Below are positions 8,141 through 16,706 of a DNA stretch of 18,019 nt, in pieces. The notes beneath the pieces are model-generated. The model ran no database searches. It had not been told where the DNA came from and was given only the letters and a program-made list of their open reading frames with translations. The stretch lies in NCBI GenBank assembly GCA_018657165.1, contig JABHXS010000073.1, positions 1 to 18,019 of the forward strand, read 5' to 3'. Numbering within the stretch: the first letter of the stretch is position 1; every line of letters begins with the position of its first letter. This stretch comes from Nitrosomonadales bacterium. Its GTDB lineage: Bacteria; Pseudomonadota; Gammaproteobacteria; Burkholderiales; Methylophilaceae. A program made the translations under genes and the position numbers.

Positions 8141-8165
8141 AATCTTGATTACTTTAGTCAAGTAT
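8141..8165 (+). promoter_or_regulatory. Type 1 IscR-binding site
   Basis: This 25-bp stretch matches the published type 1 IscR motif (ATASYYGACTRWWWYAGTCRRSTAT, recalled from memory) at 21 of 25 positions. It contains the imperfect inverted repeat CTTGATTA/TAGTCAAG around a 3-bp centre (8144-8162). It overlaps the -35 element of the iscR promoter. Binding of IscR carrying [2Fe-2S] would block RNA polymerase, giving the usual feedback repression of the isc operon. Confidence 0.82.
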
Positions 8166-8173
8166 TATAAAAT
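8145..8173 (+). promoter_or_regulatory. Sigma-70-like promoter of the isc operon
   Basis: The -35 TTGATT (8145-8150) and -10 TAAAAT (8168-8173) are 17 bp apart, the optimal spacing. The -35 element lies inside the IscR operator. The predicted start is near 8180, leaving a short leader of about 25 nt before the iscR ATG at 8205. Confidence 0.6.
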
Positions 8174-8204
8174 CTAGTTCTATTTATTAATTTGAAGCGA
8201 GCAC

Positions 8205-8684
8205 ATGAAATTAACTACCAAAGGGCGTTTTGCTGTGACAGCGATGCTTGATTTAGCATTGAACGAAAAAGATAAGCCAATTAAATTATCTGAAATAAGC
8301 AAAAGACAATCTATTTCATTATCATATCTTGAACAACTCTTTGGTAAATTAAGAAAACAGGGGTTAGTTAAAAGCGTTCGCGGTCCTGGTGGAGGTTATT
8401 TTATTGCCAAAGAGCATAATACTATCAGTATCAAAAATATTATTTCATCAGTCGATGAGCAAATTGATGCAACCCAATGTGGGGGAACAGAAAATTGTAA
8501 TGAGGGACATCAATGCATTACTCATAATTTGTGGACAACCCTAAATGCAAAAATTCTTAATTATTTAAATACTACGACCTTAGATGAATTAGTTAAAACA
8601 CAAAAAAATAAAGTGGAGAAAAAGCCTATCGCCCTTCCAGGCAAAAAAAATAAAGTCGATTCAAATAGAGTGGGGTTTTTTTAA
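8205..8684 (+). CDS. iscR: Fe-S cluster-sensing transcriptional regulator IscR
   Basis: IscR is an Rrf2-family winged-helix regulator. With a [2Fe-2S] cluster it represses its own operon, so Fe-S assembly rises when clusters are scarce. The 159-residue product starts with the family sequence MKLTTKGRFAVTAMLDLA. The DNA-binding wing RGPGGGYFIA covers 59-68. The cluster ligands C92, C98, C104 and H107 are in the same positions as in E. coli IscR. The C-terminal tail is lysine-rich and ends VGFF. A type 1 IscR site lies 40-64 bp upstream, which fits autoregulation. It is the first gene of the operon; the desulfurase gene follows 9 bp downstream. Confidence 0.97.
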   Translation: MKLTTKGRFAVTAMLDLALNEKDKPIKLSEISKRQSISLSYLEQLFGKLRKQGLVKSVRGPGGGYFIAKEHNTISIKNIISSVDEQIDATQCGGTENCNEGHQCITHNLWTTLNAKILNYLNTTTLDELVKTQKNKVEKKPIALPGKKNKVDSNRVGFF

Positions 8685-8693
8685 TTTATTAAA

Positions 8694-9833
8694 ATGATTT
8701 ATTTCGATAACAATGCAACCACTGCTCTCCATCCGGAGGTTTTGAAAGAAATGTTACCATTTTTAACCTCTCAACAAGGAAATCCTGCTTCAAATCATAC
8801 ATTTGGCAGAAAAGCCCATACTGCCTTAGAGGAAGCGAGAGAGAAAGTAGCAGCTTCAGTTAATGCACATCCATCCCAAGTTATCTTTACTTCAAGTGGA
8901 ACAGAATCAAACAATACAATTATCAATGGTATTGCAAAGGCCTACAGTAATTCCCATTTTGGTTATAGCTCTATTGAGCACCCTTGTATATCAGAGCCTA
9001 TCAAATCATTGGTCAGCCAGGGTTATAAAATATCAGAAATTCCGGTTGATTCAAATGGTATTTTTAATGTATCGAGTATTTCAGATAAAACAAAAAAATC
9101 TTTAACATTCTTATCCGTTATGATGGCAAATAACGAGACAGGTGTTATTCAGAATATTGCAGAAATTGCAGATTGGTCTAAAAAAAATACTATTCAATTC
9201 CATACGGATGCTGTTCAAGCATTAGGTAAAATTAAAGTAGATTTTGAAGCTCTTGATATTGATGCAATGACTATTTCGAGCCATAAAATTTATGGCCCTC
9301 AGGGTGTTGCCGCCCTTATTGTTAATAAAAAAATTGATATCATTCCATACATGCAAGGAGGTGGACAAGAAAAAGGCTTGAGAAGTGGTACAGAAAATAT
9401 TGCCGCTATCATTGGGTTTGGAAAAGCCTGTGAACGCTCAAGTCAAAACCTAGTCGAATTTAAAGAAAATATTGGCCGACTCAGATTGATTCTTGAAAAA
9501 GCTTTATTGGCTATCGGAGCAATTATTTTTTGTGAAAATAGTAACAGATTAAGCAATACAACATTTTTTTCATTTAAAAATATTGATGGCTCAACATTGT
9601 TGACAGCCCTTGATAGAAAAGGATTTGCCATTGCGAGCGGCTCGGCTTGCTCAAGCAATAGCTCTGAACCAAGCCACGTTCTTTTGTCGATGGGTGTTGA
9701 TTTAGATTTAGCTCAAGGAGCCCTTAGAATTAGTCTGGGTTTGGAGAGTACTGAGGGTGAAGTTAATGGCTTCATTGACACACTTAAAGATGAAGTTGAT
9801 AGATTAAGACAAATGGCTGCTGTTGCAGCTTAA
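8694..9833 (+). CDS. Second cysteine desulfurase, NifS/IscS-like, between iscR and iscS
   Basis: This PLP-dependent fold-type I enzyme is predicted to convert cysteine to alanine and a persulfide. The 379 residues carry all the expected sites: H96 (SSIEHPC), D172 and Q175 ([10 protein letters not shown]), the PLP lysine K198 ([10 protein letters not shown]), and the persulfide cysteine C319 in [16 protein letters not shown]. It is clearly a paralogue of the adjacent iscS but much diverged. It lacks the C-terminal IscU-docking segment [14 protein letters not shown] found in IscS and ends in an alanine-rich tail. Only 9 bp separate it from iscR and 17 bp from iscS, so it is an integral part of the operon. 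E. coli has no gene here. Its partner could be IscU, another scaffold or a thiolation pathway; the sequence does not say. No gene symbol is assigned for that reason. Confidence 0.9.
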   Translation: MIYFDNNATTALHPEVLKEMLPFLTSQQGNPASNHTFGRKAHTALEEAREKVAASVNAHPSQVIFTSSGTESNNTIINGIAKAYSNSHFGYSSIEHPCISEPIKSLVSQGYKISEIPVDSNGIFNVSSISDKTKKSLTFLSVMMANNETGVIQNIAEIADWSKKNTIQFHTDAVQALGKIKVDFEALDIDAMTISSHKIYGPQGVAALIVNKKIDIIPYMQGGGQEKGLRSGTENIAAIIGFGKACERSSQNLVEFKENIGRLRLILEKALLAIGAIIFCENSNRLSNTTFFSFKNIDGSTLLTALDRKGFAIASGSACSSNSSEPSHVLLSMGVDLDLAQGALRISLGLESTEGEVNGFIDTLKDEVDRLRQMAAVAA

Positions 9834-9850
9834 TTAAAGATAAGGACATT

Positions 9851-11074
9851 ATGAAAAACAAGTTACACGATATGCCAATTTACATGGATTACTCTGCAAC
9901 CACTCCCGTTGATCCTCGTGTTGCTAAAAAAATGATCCCTTACATAACTGAAGATTTTGGAAACCCTGCATCAAGAAGTCATCCTTACGGATGGGCTGCT
10001 GAAAAGGCTGTTGAGAATGCTAGGAGGGAAATTGCATTATTAGTTAATGCCGATCCCAAAGAAATTGTTTGGACATCTGGAGCTACAGAATCAAATAATC
10101 TAGCTATTAAAGGGGCAAGTAATTTTTATTCTAAAAAAGGAAAACATATTATTACGCTTGCTACCGAACACAAGGCTGTAATTGATGCAGTTAGAGAATG
10201 TGAGCGTGTAGGTTATGAAGCAACCTTTCTTGAGCCTGAGCCCAACGGCCTTCTTGATATTGAGAAATTTAAGTCAACTATTCGACCTGACACCGTGCTA
10301 GTTTCAGTAATGCTTGTTAACAATGAAATTGGCGTGATACAAGATATAACAGCCATTGGAAATATATGCCGTGAAAATAATGTAATTTTTCATGTTGATG
10401 CAGCACAAGCAACAGGAAAAGTTAAAATTGATTTAGAAAAATTACCAGTTGACCTTATGAGTTTTTCTGCACATAAAACTTATGGTCCAAAAGGAGTGGG
10501 TGCACTGTATGTTAGGCGAAAACCACGAATCCGTATTGAACCTCAAATTCATGGAGGCGGGCATGAACGAGGTATGCGCTCAGGAACTTTAGCCCCGCAC
10601 CAAATTGTTGGAATGGGTGAGGCTTTTAGAATCGCAAGAGAAGAAATGGATGAAGAAAATAATCGAATCAAAAACTTACAAACAAAACTTCTCAAAGGTC
10701 TAACAGAAATTGAGGAAACTTATGTTAATGGTGATCTTGAAAAAAGAGTGCCACATAATTTGAATATAAGTTTTAACTATGTTGAAGGCGAGTCCTTAAT
10801 AATGGCAATTAAAGATATTGCTGTTTCAAGCGGATCAGCATGTACCTCAGCAAGCTTAGAGCCTAGCTATGTTCTAAGGGCATTAGGGCGTTCAGATGAG
10901 CTTGCGCACAGCTCTATTCGTTTCTCCATTGGAAGATTTACCACTGAATCTGATGTTGAGTTTACAATAGCATTATTAAAAGAAAAAATTGGTAAATTAA
11001 GAGAGTTATCACCTTTATGGGAAATGTATAAGGATGGGGTTGATCTTGAAAAAGTGGAATGGGCTGAACATTAA
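9851..11074 (+). CDS. iscS: Cysteine desulfurase IscS
   Basis: IscS is the main PLP-dependent sulfur donor for Fe-S assembly and, in many bacteria, for tRNA thiolation. The 407-residue length is standard. Active-site residues are H107 (ATEHKAV), K209 ([11 protein letters not shown], the PLP Schiff base) and the mobile-loop cysteine C331 in [17 protein letters not shown], each shifted by three from the E. coli numbering. The C-terminus [19 protein letters not shown] is the conserved IscU-interaction segment. An AAGG site lies just upstream of the ATG. iscU follows after 24 bp. In this window it is the desulfurase with the clear IscU-binding tail, unlike its upstream paralogue. Confidence 0.98.
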   Translation: MKNKLHDMPIYMDYSATTPVDPRVAKKMIPYITEDFGNPASRSHPYGWAAEKAVENARREIALLVNADPKEIVWTSGATESNNLAIKGASNFYSKKGKHIITLATEHKAVIDAVRECERVGYEATFLEPEPNGLLDIEKFKSTIRPDTVLVSVMLVNNEIGVIQDITAIGNICRENNVIFHVDAAQATGKVKIDLEKLPVDLMSFSAHKTYGPKGVGALYVRRKPRIRIEPQIHGGGHERGMRSGTLAPHQIVGMGEAFRIAREEMDEENNRIKNLQTKLLKGLTEIEETYVNGDLEKRVPHNLNISFNYVEGESLIMAIKDIAVSSGSACTSASLEPSYVLRALGRSDELAHSSIRFSIGRFTTESDVEFTIALLKEKIGKLRELSPLWEMYKDGVDLEKVEWAEH

Positions 11075-11098
11075 TTAATATTTTTTTGGAGAGGTTTT

Positions 11099-11479
11099 AT
11101 GGCGTATAGCGACAAAGTTTTAGATCATTACGAAAACCCAAGAAATGTTGGGTCATTTGATAAAAATGATTCAAATGTTGGAACAGGAATGGTAGGAGCC
11201 CCTGCTTGTGGTGATGTAATGAAATTACAAATTAAAATGGGCAGTAATGGAATCATAGAAGATGCAAAATTTAAAACCTATGGTTGTGGCTCAGCAATAG
11301 CTTCAAGCTCACTTGTGACAGAATGGCTAAAAGGAAAATCACTAGATCAAGCCGCAGAAATTAAAAATTCTGCTATAGCGGAAGAGCTAGCACTACCCCC
11401 TGTTAAAATTCATTGCTCTGTATTAGCTGAAGACGCTATTAAGGCAGCAGTTAAAGATTTGAAATCTAAACAAAAATAA
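11099..11479 (+). CDS. iscU: Fe-S cluster assembly scaffold IscU
   Basis: IscU is the scaffold on which [2Fe-2S] clusters are built from IscS-derived sulfur and iron before transfer to target proteins. The 126-residue product has ligands C37, D39, C63, H105 and C106 in the usual places ([20 protein letters not shown] and IHCSVLA). The HscA-recognition motif LPPVK is intact at 99-103. The ribosome binding site GGAGAGG is one of the strongest in the operon, fitting high expression of the scaffold. iscA begins one base after its stop codon. Confidence 0.98.
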   Translation: MAYSDKVLDHYENPRNVGSFDKNDSNVGTGMVGAPACGDVMKLQIKMGSNGIIEDAKFKTYGCGSAIASSSLVTEWLKGKSLDQAAEIKNSAIAEELALPPVKIHCSVLAEDAIKAAVKDLKSKQK

Positions 11480-11480
11480 G

Positions 11481-11804
11481 ATGGCAATTTCATTAACAGA
11501 AAGAGCTGCTAAAAGAGCTAAGAGCTACTTGAAGTCAAGAGGCAAAGGGGTGGGCTTGAAATTTGGAGTTAAAACGACTGGCTGTTCTGGTATGGCATAT
11601 GTTTTAGAATTTGTTGATGAGACCAGCCCTGATTATCAAGTTTTTGAAAGTCATGGAATTAAAATTCTAGTTGATCCAAAAAGTTTAGTTTATATAGATG
11701 GAACTGAATTAGACTTCGTTAAAGAGGGCTTAAACGAAGGATTTCAATTTAACAACCCGAATGTTAAAGATAGTTGTGGTTGTGGAGAAAGTTTTACAGT
11801 TTGA
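11481..11804 (+). CDS. iscA: A-type Fe-S carrier IscA
   Basis: This A-type carrier binds Fe or an Fe-S cluster and passes it to apoproteins, particularly [4Fe-4S] enzymes. The 107-residue protein has the three conserved cysteines C35 (TGCSGMAY), C99 and C101 (SCGCGESF), exactly as in E. coli IscA. The start ATG comes one base after the iscU stop, so translation is probably coupled. Its stop codon overlaps the proposed TTG start of hscB by four bases. Confidence 0.97.
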   Translation: MAISLTERAAKRAKSYLKSRGKGVGLKFGVKTTGCSGMAYVLEFVDETSPDYQVFESHGIKILVDPKSLVYIDGTELDFVKEGLNEGFQFNNPNVKDSCGCGESFTV

Positions 11805-12292
11805 CCCAAAATTACTTTGAATTATTTAATCTTCCAGAAAAATTTCAAATAAATTTAGAGAAATTGCAAGAAAACTATCGGACTATACAAAAAGAAATAC
11901 ATCCAGATAGGTTTGCGATGGCAACAGAAAATGAAAAAATTCAGTCTATGATAAAGTCCACACAAATTAATGATGCTTATCAAGCATTGAAATCACCAAT
12001 CAAAAGAGCTAAGTATATTTTGTCTCTTCATAAATCTTTGGAGAAAATTCCCCTGCCTCCTGATTTTTTAATGCAACAAATGGAATGGGAAGAACACCTT
12101 GACACCATTTCGGAAAATAAAAATGAATTGAATAAATTCAAATTTATTATCAATAAAGAATATGAGCAATATTCTTTATTGCTTGAAACACAAATAGATA
12201 TCAACCAAGATTGGGACGAGGCTGCTATCACGATAGATAAGCTTCATTTTGTTGAAAAACTACTTAATAAAATTAACATATCTCTTAATTAA
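11801..12292 (+). CDS. hscB: J-domain co-chaperone HscB
   Basis: HscB is the DnaJ-type partner of HscA; it delivers IscU to HscA and stimulates ATP hydrolysis. No ATG exists at a suitable place. The best start is the TTG at 11801, whose bases overlap the iscA stop (TTGA), giving 163 residues beginning [15 protein letters not shown] (the first read as Met), which aligns with the usual HscB N-terminus. The HPD motif of the J domain is at 34-36. The C-terminal IscU-binding three-helix domain covers about 85-163. An in-frame TTG at 11774 would add nine residues (MWLWRKFYS) read from the overlapping iscA sequence, which are not HscB-like. A GGAG lies 13 bases before the TTG, rather far. The weak start and overlap suggest translational coupling to iscA. 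hscA follows after 4 bp. Confidence 0.9.
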   Translation: MTQNYFELFNLPEKFQINLEKLQENYRTIQKEIHPDRFAMATENEKIQSMIKSTQINDAYQALKSPIKRAKYILSLHKSLEKIPLPPDFLMQQMEWEEHLDTISENKNELNKFKFIINKEYEQYSLLLETQIDINQDWDEAAITIDKLHFVEKLLNKINISLN

Positions 12293-12296
12293 ATAG

Positions 12297-14150
12297 ATGG
12301 CACTCCTTCAAATATCAGAGCCCGGTAAAAGTACAATGCCCCACCAGCATAGAAGGGTTGTTGGTATTGATTTAGGAACTACCAATTCCCTTGTTGCTTC
12401 TGTAATTAGTGGAAGCCCAACTATATTGAAACAAATAGATGGCTCAAACTTACTCCCCTCGGTTGTTCACTATTCAAAAGATAAAATTCTAGTAGGTAAG
12501 GATGCTAAGAATCATCTTGGTAAAGATGCTGAAAACACAATTTCATCAGTTAAAAGACTAATTGGTAAAACAATTAATGATGTAAATAAAGATCATTTTC
12601 CTCTTAATTTAGCTGATGGCGATGGGGTTATAAATATTAAAACATCTATGGGGATAAAAAACCCTATAGAGGTTTCTGCTGAAATTTTAAAGACTCTAAA
12701 AATTGTTGCTGAAAATAAATTATGTGGTGAGCTTATGGGTTCTGTGGTTACCGTTCCCGCATATTTTGATGATGCTCAAAGACAAGCCACAAAAGATGCT
12801 TGTACATTAGCAGGGTTAAATGTTTTACGACTAATTAATGAGCCTACTGCAGCAGCAGTTGCTTATGGGTTGGATAAAAAACCTAGGGGGTGCTTTGTTG
12901 TTTTTGATTTAGGTGGAGGTACTTTTGATGTTTCTATTTTAAATTTATCTAAAGGCTTATTTGAGGTTTTAGCAACTCATGGAGATGCAAATCTGGGTGG
13001 TGACGATTTTGATCAGGCAATAGTAAATTTTTTAAATGATAAATATAAACTAAACATTACGGATATAGAGATTCAAAGCATAGTCTCAATTCTGGCTAGA
13101 GAAATAAAGGAATCACTATCTATTAAAAAAGAGGTTGAAGTTTTAAAGAAAATTAGTGGTATAGAAATTAAAGAAACTTTTACACAAGAGCAATTTAAAA
13201 TTCTAGTAAAAGGTTTAATTAATCAAACACTTAAAGCAACTAAAAGTGCTTTACATGATGCTAAACTTAATAATGAACAAATTGATGGGGTTATCATGGT
13301 TGGGGGTTCAACTCGAATGCCATGCATCCAAGAAGCTGTTAAAAACTTGTTCAAACAAGAGTTGCATAATGATCTTAACCCCGATGAAGTAGTTGCATTG
13401 GGCGCAGCTACGCAAGCAAATATTTTAGCAGGCAATGGACAAGAAGATCTTCTTTTGCTTGATGTAACTCCTCTTTCTTTGGGTATTGAAACTATAGGAA
13501 GTATTGTCGAGAGAATTATTCCAAGAAACACAACATTACCCGTCGCGATGGCTCAAGAGTTTACAACTTATAAAGATGGCCAAACTGCTATGATTATTCA
13601 TGTTGTTCAAGGTGAAAGAGAATTGGTTGATGATTGTCGTTCTTTAGCAAAATTTACCTTAAAAAAAATCCCTCCTATGGTGGCGGGGGCAGCAAAAATT
13701 AAAGTCACATTTCAAGTAGATACAGATGGTTTATTATCAGTTTCTGCAGAAGAAACTACAACTAATGCAAGGGCTACAATAGAAGTAAAACCAAGTTATG
13801 GTTTATCAGAAGATAAAATCAAAGCCATGCTTCAATCTTCTTACGATTTAGCTGAGGAGGATAAAGCCTCCAGAGCGCTTGCAGAAACAAAGGTGGAAGC
13901 TAATCAATTAATTGAATTAACTCAAAAAGCTCTCGACACAGATAAAGATCTACTTTCAGAGTCTGAATTAACTTCAATCAAAAATGATCTGAGTGAATTA
14001 ATTGACTCACTCAAATCTTCAAATAACGATAAAATTAAAGAAGCTACTAAAAAATTAAATTTACAAAGTGAATCTTTTGCAGCCAAGCGAATGGATCGAT
14101 CTATTCAAAAAGCCTTAACAGGCAAATCTATTAACAAATTGGAATTTTAA
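12297..14150 (+). CDS. hscA: Fe-S assembly Hsp70 chaperone HscA
   Basis: HscA is a specialised Hsp70 that binds the LPPVK motif of IscU and uses ATP to promote cluster release. The 617-residue length is close to the E. coli protein (616). The N-terminus [12 protein letters not shown] is the characteristic HscA leader. The nucleotide-binding domain opens with [13 protein letters not shown] at 22-34 and includes [13 protein letters not shown] and [13 protein letters not shown]. The interdomain linker [15 protein letters not shown] leads to the substrate-binding domain, and a helical lid closes the C-terminus. The four-base gap after hscB and the lack of a clear Shine-Dalgarno suggest translational coupling. 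fdx starts one base after the stop. Confidence 0.98.
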   Translation: MALLQISEPGKSTMPHQHRRVVGIDLGTTNSLVASVISGSPTILKQIDGSNLLPSVVHYSKDKILVGKDAKNHLGKDAENTISSVKRLIGKTINDVNKDHFPLNLADGDGVINIKTSMGIKNPIEVSAEILKTLKIVAENKLCGELMGSVVTVPAYFDDAQRQATKDACTLAGLNVLRLINEPTAAAVAYGLDKKPRGCFVVFDLGGGTFDVSILNLSKGLFEVLATHGDANLGGDDFDQAIVNFLNDKYKLNITDIEIQSIVSILAREIKESLSIKKEVEVLKKISGIEIKETFTQEQFKILVKGLINQTLKATKSALHDAKLNNEQIDGVIMVGGSTRMPCIQEAVKNLFKQELHNDLNPDEVVALGAATQANILAGNGQEDLLLLDVTPLSLGIETIGSIVERIIPRNTTLPVAMAQEFTTYKDGQTAMIIHVVQGERELVDDCRSLAKFTLKKIPPMVAGAAKIKVTFQVDTDGLLSVSAEETTTNARATIEVKPSYGLSEDKIKAMLQSSYDLAEEDKASRALAETKVEANQLIELTQKALDTDKDLLSESELTSIKNDLSELIDSLKSSNNDKIKEATKKLNLQSESFAAKRMDRSIQKALTGKSINKLEF

Positions 14151-14151
14151 G

Positions 14152-14481
14152 ATGCCAAAAATTATTGTTCTTCCCCATAAGCTCTGTCCAGACGGTGATG
14201 TCTTAGAGGCTAAAGAGGGTGAATCAATTTGTAATGTTTTATTAAAAAATCATATAGATATTGAGCATGCTTGTGACCAAGTTTGTGCATGCACCACATG
14301 CCATGTTGTAATTAAGGAAGGTTTTTCTTCACTTAATGAATCTGAAGAAGAAGAAGAAGACATGCTAGATAAGGCATGGGGATTAGAGCCGACATCGAGA
14401 CTATCCTGCCAAGCAAAAGTAAAAAATCAAGACATCACAATTGAAATACCTAAATACACAATTAATTTAGCTAAAGAATAA
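14152..14481 (+). CDS. fdx: ISC-type [2Fe-2S] ferredoxin
   Basis: This adrenodoxin-like ferredoxin donates electrons to cluster assembly on IscU. The 109-residue protein has the four ligands C41, C47, C50 and C86 ([14 protein letters not shown] and RLSCQAKV); C45 is the additional conserved non-ligand cysteine of the ISC ferredoxins. An acidic stretch of glutamates at 63-70 lies in the usual partner-binding region. It is the last gene of the operon: a terminator starts at its stop codon and no iscX follows, unlike in E. coli. Confidence 0.97.
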   Translation: MPKIIVLPHKLCPDGDVLEAKEGESICNVLLKNHIDIEHACDQVCACTTCHVVIKEGFSSLNESEEEEEDMLDKAWGLEPTSRLSCQAKVKNQDITIEIPKYTINLAKE

Positions 14482-14506
14482 AAAAACCCACCGAAGTAGG
14501 TTTTTT
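14481..14506. terminator. Bidirectional terminator between fdx and the porin gene
   Basis: An 11-bp stem runs from A6 plus CCCAC (14481-14491) to GTAGG plus T6 (14496-14506), with a 4-nt loop. On the minus strand the loop is a TTCG tetraloop closed by C-G, with one G-T wobble. On the plus strand there is one C-A mismatch, so it should work best for the porin transcript (stop codon at 14532) and more weakly for the isc operon. T-runs are present on both sides. Confidence 0.85.
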
Positions 14507-14531
14507 CCAAGAAAACGGTAGTATAAATATC

Positions 14532-15902
14532 CTAGAATTTATAGGTTACATCTAGCTGAAGTAAATCCATCGAATCTATACACATTGCAGTGTCGCCAGC
14601 AACACCTGGGGTACAGCCAACAGATTCATCATTAATCTCACCATGAGCATAAGCAACATTAAATTTAACATTATCTTCAATCATGTATTGGCCTTTAAAT
14701 GCAATCCCTTTAAGGTTAACTTTTGAGTCAAAGACATCAGAATCAACAAGATTTGGGTCAACAGAATAAGTCCCAACCTCTTGATACCATATGTTTCCTT
14801 TCCAATCTCCTTTTTTCTGCTTACCCTTATCTAAGGCTATGAAATCTTTATAAGAACCAAAGCCGATACCTAGCATAAAGGCTGAGTCATCACCTGCCCC
14901 TCCATTATTTCCTGGAGTTTCATTAACCCAAGCTTTTCTTCTGTCATCACCCTTTAAGTTATAAGCATAATCACCAAATACTGTCATTCCTAAACCCGGT
15001 TTGACCATCATCTTATAATCAGCAGGCACTTCAATTAATGAAAGATCATTGATGTAGGTTTGAGCATCAGTGCCTTGTGCTGTTGGATCAAAAACCAACC
15101 CGCCATCATCATCATTTGTATACATGGTATGAGTTAAACCCACTTTAATTGATGGGCCAGATTTTGCATCAAACTTGTGCTTACCAATAACTTGCGCTGA
15201 AATCATATATTGAGAATCGGTGTCTACGCCAGCTGTACTCTGACTATCATCCCCCTGCATTGTATTGACGCCACCGGTAGTAGAGATGGTAGTTTGCTTA
15301 CTCATTTTGTATTTAGTACCCCATGAGAAACCATCCCAAGTTAAATCCTTATCCCAGATCATCGATTTTGTATACAAAGGGTTCTTAATTCGGCCTGCTT
15401 GTAATTTTAACCAATCTGTCGGTGCCCAACCGACCATTGCACGTTTTACAAAAAGTTCTTCTTTTGATTCTGCATATCCACCGCCACCCAATGTTGCATT
15501 ATCAGACCTGCCTCTAGAGCCCATAGAAAGTGCAAGATCTGTAAACCAGTCATTAGCGATTTGTGTTTTAATGCCTAACGTAATTTTATAGCGCTGCCTG
15601 CTTCTATCAATAGAACCTGGCGTACCAAATTGATCTGCACTTCTCCACTCTTGCCTTACTCTAATTTCACCATAGAGCTGTGCATCATCAAGGTATTTAC
15701 TAATTGATAACTTACTTTTAACTTTTTGGTCTCTCGCTTTACTTTCACCTGTATTTTTCTTTATAAGGAGGCTAGCTTCATCCTCAGTTAAAATCCCCTT
15801 AGCAACTAAAGCATTTACTAAATCTTCTGTTGAGTCTGCAAAAATAGAAGTTGAAAAGCCTATTAGTATTGCTGCCAGTGTGTAAATTAACTTTTTTTTC
15901 AT
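14532..15902 (-). CDS. Putative outer-membrane porin with short N-terminal helical segment
   Basis: The product is predicted to be a beta-barrel outer-membrane porin of the 'putative porin' type (Porin_5-like, inferred from memory). The chosen ATG at 15902 gives 456 residues, with a signal peptide MKKKLIYTLAAILIGFSTSIFA cut after A22, and GGAG ten bases upstream. The open frame extends upstream to 15992, but that would bury the signal peptide. The mature N-terminus has a helical segment (STEDLVNALVAKGILTEDEASLL) often found in this family. Next come alternating amphipathic strands rich in aromatic and glycine residues, ending in the outer-membrane signature DVTYKF with a terminal Phe. Two cysteines, C430 and C441, flank a predicted last loop and could form a disulfide. 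The solute is unknown. It ends at the bidirectional terminator. Confidence 0.85.
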   Translation of the reverse strand: MKKKLIYTLAAILIGFSTSIFADSTEDLVNALVAKGILTEDEASLLIKKNTGESKARDQKVKSKLSISKYLDDAQLYGEIRVRQEWRSADQFGTPGSIDRSRQRYKITLGIKTQIANDWFTDLALSMGSRGRSDNATLGGGGYAESKEELFVKRAMVGWAPTDWLKLQAGRIKNPLYTKSMIWDKDLTWDGFSWGTKYKMSKQTTISTTGGVNTMQGDDSQSTAGVDTDSQYMISAQVIGKHKFDAKSGPSIKVGLTHTMYTNDDDGGLVFDPTAQGTDAQTYINDLSLIEVPADYKMMVKPGLGMTVFGDYAYNLKGDDRRKAWVNETPGNNGGAGDDSAFMLGIGFGSYKDFIALDKGKQKKGDWKGNIWYQEVGTYSVDPNLVDSDVFDSKVNLKGIAFKGQYMIEDNVKFNVAYAHGEINDESVGCTPGVAGDTAMCIDSMDLLQLDVTYKF

Positions 15903-15935
15903 CTTATCAATTCTCCGTTTTCTTATTAAAAACAT

Positions 15936-15962
15936 TTGCAAATAAAAATAATCTATTTGCAA
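15936..15962. repeat. Inverted repeat in the porin leader
   Basis: A perfect 9-bp inverted repeat, TTGCAAATA and TATTTGCAA, is separated by 9 bp and lies 34 bp upstream of the porin start codon. It has no T-run next to it and is AT-rich, so it is more likely an operator or a leader RNA hairpin than a terminator. No matching copy was noticed elsewhere in the window. The rest of the 158-bp gap up to the carbonic anhydrase gene shows no other gene, and no convincing terminator for that gene. Confidence 0.45.
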
Positions 15963-16060
15963 CAAGAGAATTATTAAATTTCTTTGTGACACTTATATGA
16001 CAAAAACTAAAACAGTTGGGTGGTTAAGATTTTTTTTAAATGGTGAGGTGGTAGAAAAAG

Positions 16061-16705
16061 CTAAGAAAAAATAGCATTTTGATGATCAAATTCAACCAAA
16101 CCAGAGGTTAGGCTGTATACGCCACCAATAATACCGATTTGTTTTTTTTGAAGAAGATCTTTGACAATATCACTCTGATTAACAATAACTTCCATTTGTT
16201 TTTGAACATTCAAAAAACAAACCCTTGAAACAAAGTCACTATTTTCTGAGTTTCGTTCAGAGTCTGGTATTGTTTTTTCATCAGATACCGCAGGTTGTAT
16301 AAGCTTCGTGATTTCTTCGATATTACCTTCTTTAAAATTATCGCAAGCTGCTTTAACCGCGCCACAATTTGAATGCCCCATCACAACAATAATTTTTGAA
16401 CCAAGATATTTACATGAATACTCTAAACTTCCAATCGCTTTTCTACAGGCAACATTTCCTGCTAAACGTACGCTAAAAATATCCCCTAAGCTTTGGTCAA
16501 AAATTAACTCGAGCGACGTTCTTGAGTCGCTACAGCCTAATACAGCAGCAAAAGGTTGTTGTTTTTCTTTTAGCTCCTCACGAACTAATGATAAATTTTG
16601 ATCACGCTTCACATCATTGATAAAACGCTGATTTCCTTCCACTAAAATTTCTAAAGCCTCTTTTGGTGAAAGATTTTCGCGATTTATTTTTTTTAATATG
16701 CTCAT
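16061..16705 (-). CDS. Beta-class carbonic anhydrase
   Basis: The enzyme interconverts CO2 and bicarbonate using zinc. The 214-residue protein has the beta-class ligands C58, H111 and C114, in GCSDSR (57-62) and GHSNCGAVKAA (110-120), and the catalytic dyad D60/R62. The start ATG at 16705 is followed by MSILKKINRENLSPKEALE, and the NQRF motif at 25-28 is typical of bacterial beta enzymes. No signal peptide is visible, so it is cytoplasmic. It starts one base after the lysS stop codon, so the two genes probably share a transcript. A role in supplying bicarbonate for carboxylations, or in pH and CO2 balance, is inference. The symbols can/cynT are not assigned because the subfamily cannot be told from sequence alone. 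Confidence 0.94.
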   Translation of the reverse strand: MSILKKINRENLSPKEALEILVEGNQRFINDVKRDQNLSLVREELKEKQQPFAAVLGCSDSRTSLELIFDQSLGDIFSVRLAGNVACRKAIGSLEYSCKYLGSKIIVVMGHSNCGAVKAACDNFKEGNIEEITKLIQPAVSDEKTIPDSERNSENSDFVSRVCFLNVQKQMEVIVNQSDIVKDLLQKKQIGIIGGVYSLTSGLVEFDHQNAIFS

Positions 16706-16706
16706 A

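Noticed and set aside
15903..15992. N-terminal extension of the porin to an upstream ATG
   Set aside because: It would put about 30 residues before a clear signal peptide, and the inner ATG at 15902 has a good GGAG site.
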